A stretch of DNA of 64,000 bases from Azolla caroliniana. Its lineage: Eukaryota; Polypodiophyta. The translations under genes were made by a program, and so were the position numbers. A model generated the notes under the pieces. That model made no database searches and was not told where the DNA came from. It saw nothing but the letters and a program-made list of their open reading frames with translations. Below, in pieces: positions 1 through 12,719 of the stretch. Position 1 is the first letter of the stretch. Every line of letters starts with the position of its first letter. The stretch covers positions 5,146,001-5,210,000 of the forward strand of contig JBHGNT010000001.1 in the NCBI GenBank assembly GCA_043228905.1, written 5' to 3'.

Positions 1-568
<568 letters not shown>

Positions 569-1338
569 TCTATACATTGACCATTGACATTTAGCTCATC
601 AGAACTCAAGAAAAACTAATTTTGAATCAAGGGAAGTTCATTTAATCCCAAAATTGGTGTTTTGAAATACCTCATTGTTATTGACAAGACAATTTTACTA
701 AATATGATTCATAAGAAATGCTCCAAAACTATATATAACTTTGGTTGGGTCTTTTTCCTTTCAAAACTAAAGGTTAATTCAAAAACCTCCCAAAATATAA
801 ATTCAAAATTTTGAAAGAATTAAATCAAATAATCACAAAAGAGAGCTGAAAGCTCAAAGAACTAACATACATGCATAGGAAAACGTCATTAATCACTCTC
901 CAACACGTTCACTCTACACCTCATTAATCTCATTGCTTCTTGGATATTTTGTCACTCTTCAAATTGACGTTGTCCCTAAATTCCGAAGTGAAACTTCAGC
1001 AATATGTTTTCCTCATTTTTCTTCTTTCTCTCTTCTTCCTCTCGTCTCTCTTTCTGTTTCAAGTTTAACAGTGACTCTCAAAACCCCCACCCCGCCAAAA
1101 AACAAAACTAGCGTTAACAACACGATTTTTCCTTCATCTTTTGGTCTTTCATCGCCTAAGCCTTCTTCTTTCACTTTTCATTTTCTCTATTTCGTCACCG
1201 AGCTTTTATCCCCTTTTTTCCCGCATTGCTTTTCACTGCCTTTCTCTGGTAATTACTTTCTCTCACTGTTATTTAAACTGTGTTACTTAAACACTAAAAC
1301 CCCAATAGTATCGAAACAACATAGATAAGTAGTGTTAC

Positions 1339-1470
1339 CTGAGGAATTGTGAGGAATTGTTGTTGCTGCTGCTGCTGCTGCGTGGAAGCAGAGAAGAGGA
1401 GGAGGAGGAAGAGGAAGAAGTAGAGGAGTTTGCTAGTTGAATAGCTGCGTCCGAAACCCTAAAAAAGGAC
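1339..1470 (-). other. Probable 5'UTR exon of the PRMT1 gene
   Basis: On the minus strand a pyrimidine/CAG-rich stretch ends in CCTCAG followed by GTAACA at 1338, a good donor. The next acceptor (TATAG) sits one base before the chosen PRMT1 start at 568. This suggests a 5'UTR intron of about 770 bases (1338-570). The upper edge of this exon is only approximate. A long open frame on the plus strand across 933-1328 has no recognisable domain and lies inside this intron. Confidence 0.45.
1454..1462 (+). promoter_or_regulatory. Telo-box (AAACCCTAA) near the PRMT1 transcription start
   Basis: An exact AAACCCTAA lies just upstream of the inferred 5'UTR exon of the minus-strand PRMT1 gene. Telo-boxes are common near the start sites of plant housekeeping and translation genes. 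Function here is inferred from position only. Confidence 0.4.
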
Positions 1471-1639
1471 AGAGTCTGCCGCGAAGCAGAGGAGAAAGCT
1501 TATGAGCAAACATGAGTAAGGCCATTGCAAAAGAGGAAACGAAACCCACACACTCTCCCTCTCTCTTTCTCTCTTCTTCCGAAGAATTATTTATGGAGAT
1601 ATTTATTCTATATGTTTTGTGTTGTCGCAAAATCTGACC

Positions 1640-4527
1640 TAATCAGATGGCCCAAATCAATTCCACTTAATAATAGAGAGTTTACCAAATTAACTGAAAT
1701 TCCCATCGATTGCCTCCTTACTTAATTCAAAAACCCACGGACACCCGGCTTCTCCTCTACCCTCCAAGAATTACTACCATTTGTTCACAACTGCCCATCC
1801 TTCTTATGTTCCCTCGCATCGAGTTTATTGTACGAGATCCACATCCGCCCCTACAAGTGCCATGTCCCTGGATAAATGAATGAAGGTGCTGAGAAAATGT
1901 TGTCCCACATACTGCGAAATCACCAATGGAACTTATGCCGCCAGTGCCATGATAACTACAAAACAGAAAATGTTGTGTGTGTGCTTCTTTATTGCTAAAA
2001 CACTAAGAAGGTAACAATGGCTTCGATTTTGAAATTGGAATGGAGATATATATTAATTCTTGTATCAAGGCCTGGATGGCTAAACCAAGTTCAGTGTATG
2101 ACATTTGATCAAACATTGCCAAAGCCTTGTCTTCCAATGATACTATACAAAAAACAGATGCCATTAGTAAGTGTGATCCATTGTCATGTAACTACAAGCC
2201 CTAAACCTACCTCTCTCATCCTTCATTGTATAGCATTTGCCTTAGCAAAGATTTGGAGAGGGGTGTTATTTATAAATTGTTTGTCTTTGAAACCAAATTT
2301 CCATTCCTCATAGTGCCCATTGCTTAGATTGCATTAAATACCATTCAGCCCAACCTTTCAAAAATGGCCCAAGATATTCCCAATTTATATGTGAGCTAGA
2401 AGGCATAAGCCAAAAAAAAACAACTTGTTCCACATGTTACTCTCAAAAGATGCCAGGTCTATCTTTACTTAAAATGATCCTATTGTAAGACATTAGATCA
2501 CATTAGCGAACTTATGTTATCAATTCACTCCAAGTCATTGCATTGTTTAAAGATCTTTGCTTGAAAGCATATATATTTTCATTTTTTCTATATCATTTCC
2601 TTACATTAATCATTCTTTCTCGTTCTAATATAAAATAATAACAATATGTTATAGACCCTTTCAAAGACAAAATTACAATAATCATACATATATAGAATAC
2701 ATGATTTTTTAGATGCGTATTATTCTATTTCTATTTACAACCAGTTTGGTTTGTTCTCTCTCAAGCTAGAAAAGACAAGGCTCATGGTTCCACTCAAATA
2801 AATTGCATGGACAATTAAGAAGCTACATAGTGTATGCCTCATTGCCCTCTGCAAAAACATAGTACAAAGCAGTAACATTTTCAAGACATGAAACTCATAA
2901 TACTAATAATTGTAATTGACCAAATCATACAATAAAATTTGACAACCATAAAGAGTTCGTAGCATTGGCAAACTGTGCAATCTATACTAGACACTGTGAG
3001 CTCATTTCAAAATACAAGCTAAAGTGAAGAACAAAGACGCCAACATAAACCATTTATTTAGGAGAACAATTGCATGTACATTTGGTTGATTATGCACAAA
3101 AAATCTTGCAAATTATATGCCAAACACAACTATAATTATAGGCAATTGATTGGTCTTGCCTTGATGTTGAATGAGAGTTTACTTTACCACTAATAACCCT
3201 TCATTCTGTTTGCTTCCAGATATAAAAGTGGCACATCTATAATATAGTAAGTGACAAGAATCCTTGGATAAGCTTAGCTAAGTGGCTTTAGTTGTCAATA
3301 AAATTTTGAGATTATGCTTAAATATCATGAAGTACCAGCACTTAAAAAACAGAACTTTATTGATAACTTTATTTATCTAATAATATAAATTGTGAAGATT
3401 ACAAAAAATATAAAATCAGCTCAAAAACCAGAGCCTACCACTATCTAGTGTGTATGGGAATTTGAAATTTCCACACGGTGACCTCAATATATTCAAATAG
3501 TAGTTTATAACATGATGTCTCATTAAACAAAGGATATAAAAAATAGGTTGCCAAATTAAAAACCTTATCCTCTTATCAGTATCTAAAACAGAATTGTGCT
3601 TCCGGTATAAATACTAACAGCTTCGTCGAAATGAAATACATTAGCACAATAGAAATATTTTATGCACCATAATAAAATCCAGATCACGTGTGTTTCTCAC
3701 CCAGAAAAAATTATATGGTTGACCGCTTCAAACCATAAACAGCAGTGATCGCATTTATGTCATGGGTTTCATAAGACTGGGAAGCTTGGTGCCCTCATTC
3801 AAGCACATTGGAAGAAGAAAACAAAGCGAAAGAAATAGACCTCAGCACAAAAGATAAACATTCAATCATTTCGTTGAACAAGCAATACATCTGCTCAATG
3901 GAGTCATAAAAAGATGAACACTAGCAGCAAAACTCATGCTAATAGCTTGCTCTCAAGAATGGATTCCAAACTGTGATGGAAGTATAGATGAAGAATTGAT
4001 ACGTGAGTACAGGCCAGCCAATCAATGCATTCTCAAGCCTGAATGGTATCAGAATCCTCTTCAAGAGCTATATCATATAGTGAGCATTATAGAAAACTTA
4101 CCATGAAATATCGCCACTCAAAGAAGCCCCCTCCTACAACAAGATAATCAGAAAACTCTTGTCAAAACTTCCAGAATCATAAAATCAATTGATCATAAAA
4201 TATGTGAAACTAGGATAACATTCACTCTGCTAATTAGTAACTTGATGGAACAGCATAAGTTTCAAACGCCAAGCTTACAAATACTAGATCCACATATTCC
4301 ACTAATTATAGACCATCTACATGCACCTGTTTCTTATCTTAAAACACGCATATATTGCATTGCTGGTATTGCAAAACTAAAACAATGTTTACCCATAAAT
4401 AGTTTTATAGACAGTATTTAAATCACATACCAAGCCAGTGATCATCTTTTGTGCAAAATTTCACCGTCTTATTTTTGGTGAAAATATCCCAAACACCTCT
4501 CTTTAGTTGGATACATCATCACATATG
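1640..4527. other. Intergenic, AT-rich; no gene recognised
   Basis: This lies between the PRMT1 upstream region and the HOS1 stop codon. Only short open frames without recognisable domains are present, and no RNA gene or element was identified. The part nearest 4527 should contain the HOS1 3'UTR; the poly(A) site could not be placed. Confidence 0.5.
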
Positions 4528-7500
4528 TCAACATGCAAACTCAGGTGCTTTCCTCTTGCCATTAGGACTTGAATATGCGGTTTGCCTTTGGTGTCTATAT
4601 TTACTGGATAAATCGAAGACTCGATCTTTCCTTAACAAGTCCATATTTGTTATACCCCCATTTTCAACCCAGTTAGATAAGGATGTAGAATCACTGTCAG
4701 TCTTCAATGTTACTGATCCGTTTTTCCCTCTTTGATTAGAGCTCCTTGGAGTTCCATATTCTTGTAAACTTAGTTTGGTGTGTGAAAATTGTGTGGATCC
4801 AAGATTACCATTTGATGCCCTAGAGTTTGCATCCTCAGTACCACTTATTCCAGGTCTTTGATTATCATAAGAGGAATCCGTTTCTCCATTAAACATCAAC
4901 CTTCTGCCGAAAATATGGCTTGTTAACAATCCTTCATTTTGATGCCTTCCAGGTGTAGTATAGCTCTTACTGGAAGTAGACAATAAATCCACACCCCCAA
5001 ATAGAATTTTTGATGATTTCCCAGGAATTGAAGGTTGTTGCCCATGATCCCAGGCCATTGTCTTGGGAAATTCTAAAAGAGACTTCTGAGATGACATCAA
5101 GTCCTCATTTTTGTCATTAAAAGGAAGGGTAACTGCAGTGAATGGATGAGCAATGTCCTTCATTGATGTAGAAACTGTGGCTGTAGAACTCAGGTGCTTA
5201 TCCAAAGTTCCCCTCTCTCCAGATTGAGGTAGAAGTTTACCTAAAGCTCCAGATTTTAATTCTTCCTGTTGAATTTCTGGGAGAATCTCAATACACTTTC
5301 CCTGGCAATGATAACATAAACATTGAGAATAATCAAATTAAAAGCTTCGCTGTTTAAAATGCCTGATGCTTCATGACAATAATACATATGAATTAAAATT
5401 AGCTACAAATGGGATGAGCACATGACTAATAACATATTCCATGAATAAAACCTAATACTTTATAATCGAACATTCATCTTCCCTTACAATTTTCTAAGAT
5501 ATCCAAAATTTGAAATATCTTGGCTGTTACAGATAAGACCTAGAGAGATTGTTACAGGCATGACCATATCCAAAATTTTCTAACCCTAGGAATTGAGGCA
5601 ACCCATAAGGGACAAGTGTGAACTTGCCTGGGGGCCTTAGATCTAGCTATAAATATGAGGCCTAGCTACCCTCATTAGGGACCTTATTTGACTACGTCGA
5701 GGTTGTGACCTTGTGGTGAACAAACTCTTGTAGCGAGTGCGATATGGGACGCCCATCAAGGCTTGAGTCCATCTCGATTCCTTCGCTCGGGGAAGGTCGG
5801 GTGGATCAGCAGCCTTCTTTCTCTCTCTTCCTCTTATGTACCTATTATTTATTCCCTTATTTTCATGTTTACATTAGAAATAATCTCTAACAAATATCAA
5901 GATTTAGAACTCTCATCATCAAGAACAGAATCGTAGATAAAAACATCAATCGTATTCAGAATGGACAAGATCAATGGGCTCTTGGAAGCATTTGAACTAT
6001 TTCCACACAGATCTTTTGGAGTTCTTAATGCTTTACAAAATGTTATGCGCAAATTAGAAATGCTTTCTTCCGATCATAAATATACAGTAAAAATGTGTTT
6101 CATTGATATTGATTAATACAACATTTTGTCTTTAAACCATGTTTTTTCCTGTCTAATACAAATCCCTAAATTCAAAAAAACTGTAAACACTTACCACCAA
6201 TTTAGTTCGATTTGTGCATATACTTTTTACAAGGTCTCTCTTTTCACTATTTTCGCATTGAGTAATGAATGCATTCTCAATAACAGCGAGTTTCTTGTGT
6301 GTAAGATACACCTCTCTATACCTGCATCTCTGCCAAAAGAAAGAAATACTGAAATTTATAGGAACTCATAATACAAGGTTTTCAAAGCTCAAAGGCATAC
6401 AAAAGCTTCACAAAAGGCATAGGCCACATAAAATGATTCTACAATGCTTCATATTCTACTATTTCTGCTTTAAATATCAATTACATGCTATGCAATAGTC
6501 ATATTCATTTAAACCAATAACGCACGGTAAGAAATAAACATTACATGTTTTTACAAGAGTAGGACATAGAGATTAATATGACTGCAAAATGTTCAGTTAC
6601 ATTTCACAGGAAGTGGAACATGAATACTCACCATAATGTAGTATATAATCATCAGACTTCCAGCCGTGGAGCATGGATTCTGGGTTGCTTGTTCCAAAAG
6701 GAAGCTGAAAAGAATCCTTTCTTCATCTTCTTGCCAAGGGAGCTCAATCATCTTATTTAATAAATTCTTTCGCACGCATAACGAGCAAATCTCACCTACC
6801 AATAATTGCATTTCAGAGAACCAATCCCGGCAATCATCTTTATCACTAGATTTTGTTTTGGAAATTGGATTTTGCTGCGCATTTGAAATAACTCTTGATG
6901 TGTACGATCGTTGATAAAGGTATGCTTCTGTCAGTAGACCACATTCAAGTCTTACTCTCACTGCAGTCACAGCATCTACCAAAGATGGAACTTCAGCAGA
7001 ACTTGAAGAGTTCGAGAGTTTAAGAGCACCATCTCCACCACTAGAATATAAAACATCCAAGGCTACCTTAGGTCTATTTCTCTCAAGCAATACCCGTGCC
7101 ACCTTTGGATGTATGCTAGGAGAAACAACTTCAGGAAGAAGTACACAGGCCTCCTGTTCACAGGACACTCATTTTCAAGTTTATGACAACATTCACTCCT
7201 CATATTATAAGAAAGTATAAATAAGTTTAAAGTAAAATAAATAATACAGACACAAATATTGATTGATAAAGGTATCAGTCCATCATGCATCACTGATGCA
7301 ACAAACTCAGTTCTTAAATTAACACAAGTCCCCACAAATAGTTAGAACTTTCCAGTTCACATTGTCAATTCTACACAGCCAATCTCTTGAGTAACATTAC
7401 GGACACAGTATAGTAACTAAAACCAGGTACGGGAATAATTCAGAGAGGTACGGCCAAGGATTTTATACTGAGGATGGAATTATGTAAATCGTATGAAAAA

Positions 7501-10500
7501 CAAATAACATGTTTTAACAAAATACAAACATTATGAAAGTTAGGTAGTATTTGGAGATCACAATCCTCTACCTAGTCGTTGGGTAGTATTTGGAGATTCC
7601 AACCAACTGTTAGTTAGGTACATCTCTCATCTGCCCACTGCTTTGTGCTGTGCCAAAAATGACTCCATCCATCAAACAGAGATGCAGAAAGCCATGTGGA
7701 AGACAACTTAGGAAATCTTTCAATTGGCACAGGTTGTAACAAAATATAGAAAGATACAAAGAGGGGGTGAAACACAATCAACTTGCATAAATGATAAAGT
7801 AATATGAGTTGCATCTCACTATTAGGACGAACATTATCATCTCCATTTGCAACATTTGGCATGTGACTGATCACAAAATCAATTCATCTGATGTCAGTTA
7901 TCATACATACAATGAATGAATTCAGAGCAGTTCAGATTGTGACTATGTTTGAGATAAGATATGTGGAGACAATCATGTCAGATCATAAAGAGTATTAAAC
8001 CTAAGAAACCGATCACATTCCAGGCTCCACATTGACCTTAGGTCTGCAGATGATGACCAAATCTGTACTTATGAAGAACCAGAAGTTGTGAAAATATTGA
8101 AGTCATTGATGAACCATCTACAAGGTGGGTAACTGTTGCTATTCTCTCTCTGAAATTGGCAAGAGAGACAATATTTGAAGTATATGTAAGACAAAAATAA
8201 TAACGTAAGGTTTGTTCTAACTGATCTGGCCTTCACTTGATAATTTAATCAGACTGACAAGGTACAAAATTTATATTTTCACATCAAAACACTCTTTCAG
8301 TCTGATACTAATTATATCGCACTGGAAATATCCATAGGATAAAAAATTGCATAATTCATATAAAATGGAAAATCAAGCACTTCTAGAACAGAATAGCATT
8401 CAGAAGCTCATGGCATAACTACAATGTTCAAAACATAATTTAGTGTCTCATACACTTAAAAAATAGATAAAAATGCATCTTGATCATGAGATTTACCTCC
8501 AAAGCAATCTCACTACTTTCATCCAGCAAAAAGAATAATAGGGACTCTAGCATGGCATGCCTCGATATATCAAAGGTGAATAAGTAATCATCCAAAACTA
8601 TCTTCCATCGATTATCACTATGAGACCATTGCCTGTCAAAGAGGTAATACAAGAACTATAGCAAGATTAAGGATACAAAATATTGAGAGAGCTACAAGAC
8701 CCATTTTTCATTTATTTGTTAGTTTGAATCTCGAGATAAAACTCCACAGTACTCTAAATAGAATAATATATTAGAGACAGGTAAGGATACAATCGCTTTT
8801 TTTGCAAGGAAAAGATCTGCATTTGTTTCCAGAAAGATAATGTCTACAGCTGTCCGCACACTTTTTGGAGGATATACTCCTGTTGAAAGAGCTCCAACTG
8901 TTTTCCTCATAACAGATGTTGCTGGTCCTTGCTTCAAGCATTCTAAATCTGGGGTCTCCCTCAAAAAATCATTGTCCATGTCTTCGCCAAATCCAATATT
9001 TTCCAATGCATCCTCAATGAATAATGTTGCAGGCTTGTTAAGAGTGCTTTCCCATGAATGTCTTATATGATTGGGCCAGGCCCTGCTGTTAGCTGATGAC
9101 TTCCGAACTTCAAAAGCATTCTTCCAGTCATCGATTGTCGAATGACGTGATGATATATTCTCAAGAAAATCATGCTTTGCGCACCAACTCATCAAATCTA
9201 AATGCTACAAGAGAGAAGATGGAAATCAGTACCTCTAATTTGTGATACGATCCAAAGAAAACAATGAAGTATTTACAAAGTTCATTATAAAAAAACAAAT
9301 TCTTTATGTATTATCGAGCTAACTGAGAATGATTTACCCTTCAAAAGGCTTGGAACAAAATACACAATAATGCTGAACAAAAATTTGGCCAAAACGAGAA
9401 AAGCTCATGTTTCCAGAAACGTACATATTTCGAAAGAATGAAAAATCTCATACAAACAAGCAGATACATATTAAATTGTTGCAAGAGAAAAGTTTTTATT
9501 TCACAGTGAAAAAACATATAGATGATTATAATCAGAAACACTAGCATGTGAGGCTAGTTTGTGAATATTTTACAATGTAAAAACGCATTCTAGTCAATTA
9601 ATATAATTTTAAACTATCTCTAATGATTTGCAAGAATTATCTAGCAGTCTTTGCACAACAAAAAATTAGACTTTTCTGTCCTCAGGATACAAATTATCAA
9701 TTCAACAGAAGGAGGAGATCCATTATATACAGTTAATCAAACAGCATGGAAGAACTTCATTGGAACAAGAATGGACAGTAAAAAAATCCTCAAGACATGT
9801 CAAGTTATATTTTTTAGAAAAGTTATTGTATAAACACATACATTCCACTAGATACATCATTCGCAATACATATCTATGTGCTCAAGCCCAACACGCCACA
9901 AAACTCTGGGTGAACCTTCCTATGCATCAACGTTGGAGATGGCCTCGAGGAAGACAATGCCCACAGTCAAGATTTGATGTCCTTCACAACTGTTAACTCT
10001 GCATCTTAGCTAATGCTTGGAGAGAAGGTACCCTTCTTTGTGGGCACATGAGCATGTATGCATGGTCAATAGTCTTATTCAAGAAAATAAGACTAGCACA
10101 TCACTAACATCACTAACCCAAGGCATTCAAAATCGAATTAGTGAGAACTTTTCCTTTCACGATAAGGTTTATTCTTTTATGCCTGATACAATCTGGAGAA
10201 AACACGATAAACTAATTCAAGCAAGAATACGGATCAGATTGTTTCAACATAGCAAGCCAAAAAATAGCCAATCATCACGAAACAAAGAAAAATGGCATTC
10301 AAATGAATTGATAGCTTATAGGTTCATAAATTCAAGCTTCGGGAATTATATAGATTATAATGGATAACATTCATCTGATACGAAATTTTGATCATTCGGT
10401 CAGTTTACTGATCTCCTACAAAATTGCATCTTCCGATGGACATTTCTTAGCACTGGAAACTTAATAAGCAGACTTGTTCATCAATTCTCTTGATAGAAAA

Positions 10501-12509
10501 AAATCTTAAACTGACCAGAAAATAGTTTATAACCTATGACAATTCATAGAAAGACACACTTGTAGGAACCTAAATTTAAAAGAATTCACGTTAAGGAGTA
10601 ACATATAAATATAAATATGAAAAAGAAAATGGCTTACACTACCTGTGAAACTCTTCCAACACCCTCTACAAGTTGCTGAAGCTCGAGAAATGGCATTGAC
10701 ATTTCATCAGAAGTTGGACCTTCAAGAGATTCCAGGACATTACATAGCCCATGAAGCTTTGAAGAAAAACCCTCCAGTTGGCCCAGATTCCTGTGCATTT
10801 CCCTGGGCTCTAACAAATCTACCAGTAATTAAGTTGAAGAAACAAGTTAAATCATCATTGCAATGCAACAAATGAGATGTGTGGAGGGATCATAAGCAAA
10901 TTTTGGATACATATATCTTGTAAGTTTTGTATGATCTGCATAAATGTCCTCTTGCACCATTCAATGACAACAGTTCCATCCAAGAGCATGGAGATAATTG
11001 CATTACTGGAGACCGCCTTATCGTCCATACAAACATCAGAAACATCTGAAAGGTTATGAACGTTAAGGGCTCGCAACAATGTAGAGGAAATCAAACATGT
11101 AATCATACTGTTCTTAGACATGGAAACTTAAAAGTGTGACTAAACAAGGATACAATGACAAATAACTGATACTGCTTTATTTTCAAGAGCTACATCAAAG
11201 AAAAGCCAGAGGCGTCGAACACTAGCATTCGAAATGCCATCCTCTTCGGAAGTTTGTTCTTCTTTAGAACTGATAAGGCCAGATTCGATGCATTCTTCAA
11301 AGATGCGAGGTTTCATCACAGGAGTTCCGCCATGCCTCTTCGTGATGGGTACTCGGCAAATCGGGCAGAACTCACATCTTTGGCAACATTCAGCACATAG
11401 AGATGCATGGTTACATGATGTGAGAGCATGTTTGACAGGTTTCCCACAACCTCTGAGGTCCCTTGTTGCTCTACATTTCTCAACTATAGCCTCGTTGCAA
11501 AGCTCCCTTGGATCAAGGCCAGCTAATCTTAACAATACATCCTGCCAGACGTAATATTAGTGCATGTTCTCAAATTTCCAGGAATATGAAAACACGAGCT
11601 TGCAGAAAGGGAACTTGTTTGCATTACAGGATACAGAACATGCAAAAAAAAGAGTTTTTCCGAAGAGCAGGTGAAAAACCTAAAGCATTGCAAGCACTTA
11701 TCCTATAGAAATCATCAGAGAATATTTTCTTTCTAATAAAAAATTCGCTGATTATGAACGCATCAGAATCCTCATCAGTTGTAACGAATACACTTCTCTT
11801 CCATGGAGAAGAGAAAACGGAGCCACCGAAATAGAAAGAAAAGTGAAATCACTCAGCAAAACAGGTGCAGTGAGTTCGTCTACTTCTAATGACACAGCTC
11901 ACTGTTTCTGATGTCATGTGAAAAGTCTGCATTCATACATTGCAACTATTCTTCGTCTACAAAAGTAAGGAAGAACAAGCTTTTACAGAAAAGCAAAAGA
12001 AACAACATTTCTTACAGTCTCCATACATGGAAAAGAAGCCACATATGAATACATTAGTCTTTTTTTATGTTTGGTGTCGCAAGTATTTCTTCATCCATTA
12101 GGAATGGCATCGAAGACAATGTTTCATGGACCACATTTACAGCGTCAGAGAACGAAAACAGATGTGAACTAACGAGGTAACGAGATTTCCGAAAATGAAG
12201 AAAATTCTCTTGCTTCAGAGCATGCTCAGAAGAAGAAGAAAAAGAAGAAGAAGAAGAGAAACTAAATTGAGCTAAGACAGAAGAAACGCGTATATAATGG
12301 AAGAGGTGTAAGAGCTCCATGAATCTAGAGCTAAGAAATGTCGAGAAATCAGCACAGAAAGGGGTTGGGGGGGATAAGGGAAGGGAATAATTTCTAGGCA
12401 AGTGAATAATAAGAGGAAGAAGGTAAGAGGAGGAACGAACCTTTTTCCTGCTGCAGAGAAGGCGGCGGTGGTGTCCTGAGTCGGGGAGCGTCGAAGGTGT
12501 CGTCGACAT
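4528..12509 (-). CDS. HOS1: E3 ubiquitin-protein ligase HOS1 (RING/ELYS-like), complete, 9 exons
   Basis: HOS1 is a nuclear-pore-associated ubiquitin ligase that, in Arabidopsis, represses cold and flowering responses by degrading ICE1 and CONSTANS. Minus-strand exons: 12509-12441, 11541-11154, 11045-10911, 10818-10643, 9204-8791, 8655-8497, 7153-6632, 6329-6195, 5301-4528. All borders are GT/AG and the phases join without a break, giving 923 aa, close to the Arabidopsis length. Residues 38-85 hold the conserved RELCNEA segment and a variant RING (Cys66, His68, Cys72, Cys75, Cys79, Cys82, Cys85). Later exons carry the ELYS-like helical region, with landmarks such as SLFIEDALEN-type, YYLFDRQW and MIELPWQEDEE motifs. 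The last exon is a low-complexity Ser/Asn-rich tail ending KRKAPEFAC. It is weakly conserved, so the stop at 4528 is the least certain boundary. The first exon (23 codons) is also inferred from the ATG, donor and phase. Confidence 0.93.
5525..5892 (+). mobile_element. Solo-LTR-like element in HOS1 intron 8
   Basis: A 368-bp block begins TGTTAC and ends CTAACA (TG...CA termini). It is more GC-rich than the surrounding intron, has a TATAAATA box near 5651 and ends in a T-rich, polyadenylation-like stretch. This layout resembles a plant LTR. No internal retrotransposon domain is present. A clean 5-bp target duplication is not visible; AATATC occurs on both sides but is offset by five bases on the left. 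Solo LTR is the best guess. Confidence 0.35.
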
Positions 12510-12651
12510 GGAAGGGAAGCTCTGCAGAAGAAGAAGAACCTACCTGGTAACGAAAGAAAGAAAGAAAGATGGGGGAGGGAGGGAAAGCAGAAAAGGCAAG
12601 GAAAGGAAAGGAAAAGGAAAAAAGGGAAGGGAAGGGAAGAAGGGAAGCAGG

Positions 12652-12684
12652 GGACGGACGGACGGACGGACGGACGGACGGACA
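12652..12684. repeat. (GGAC)n microsatellite upstream of HOS1
   Basis: About eight uninterrupted GGAC units follow a G/A-rich stretch (12,550-12,650). They lie within 180 bp upstream of the HOS1 start, so in its promoter or 5'UTR. Confidence 0.85.
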
Positions 12685-12719
12685 GGACAGATAAGACGCG
12701 TGTGAAACCACCAAATACA

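Noticed and set aside
933-1328. 131-codon plus-strand frame
   Set aside because: No domain, a Ser/Phe-rich composition typical of a pyrimidine tract, and it lies within the inferred PRMT1 leader intron.
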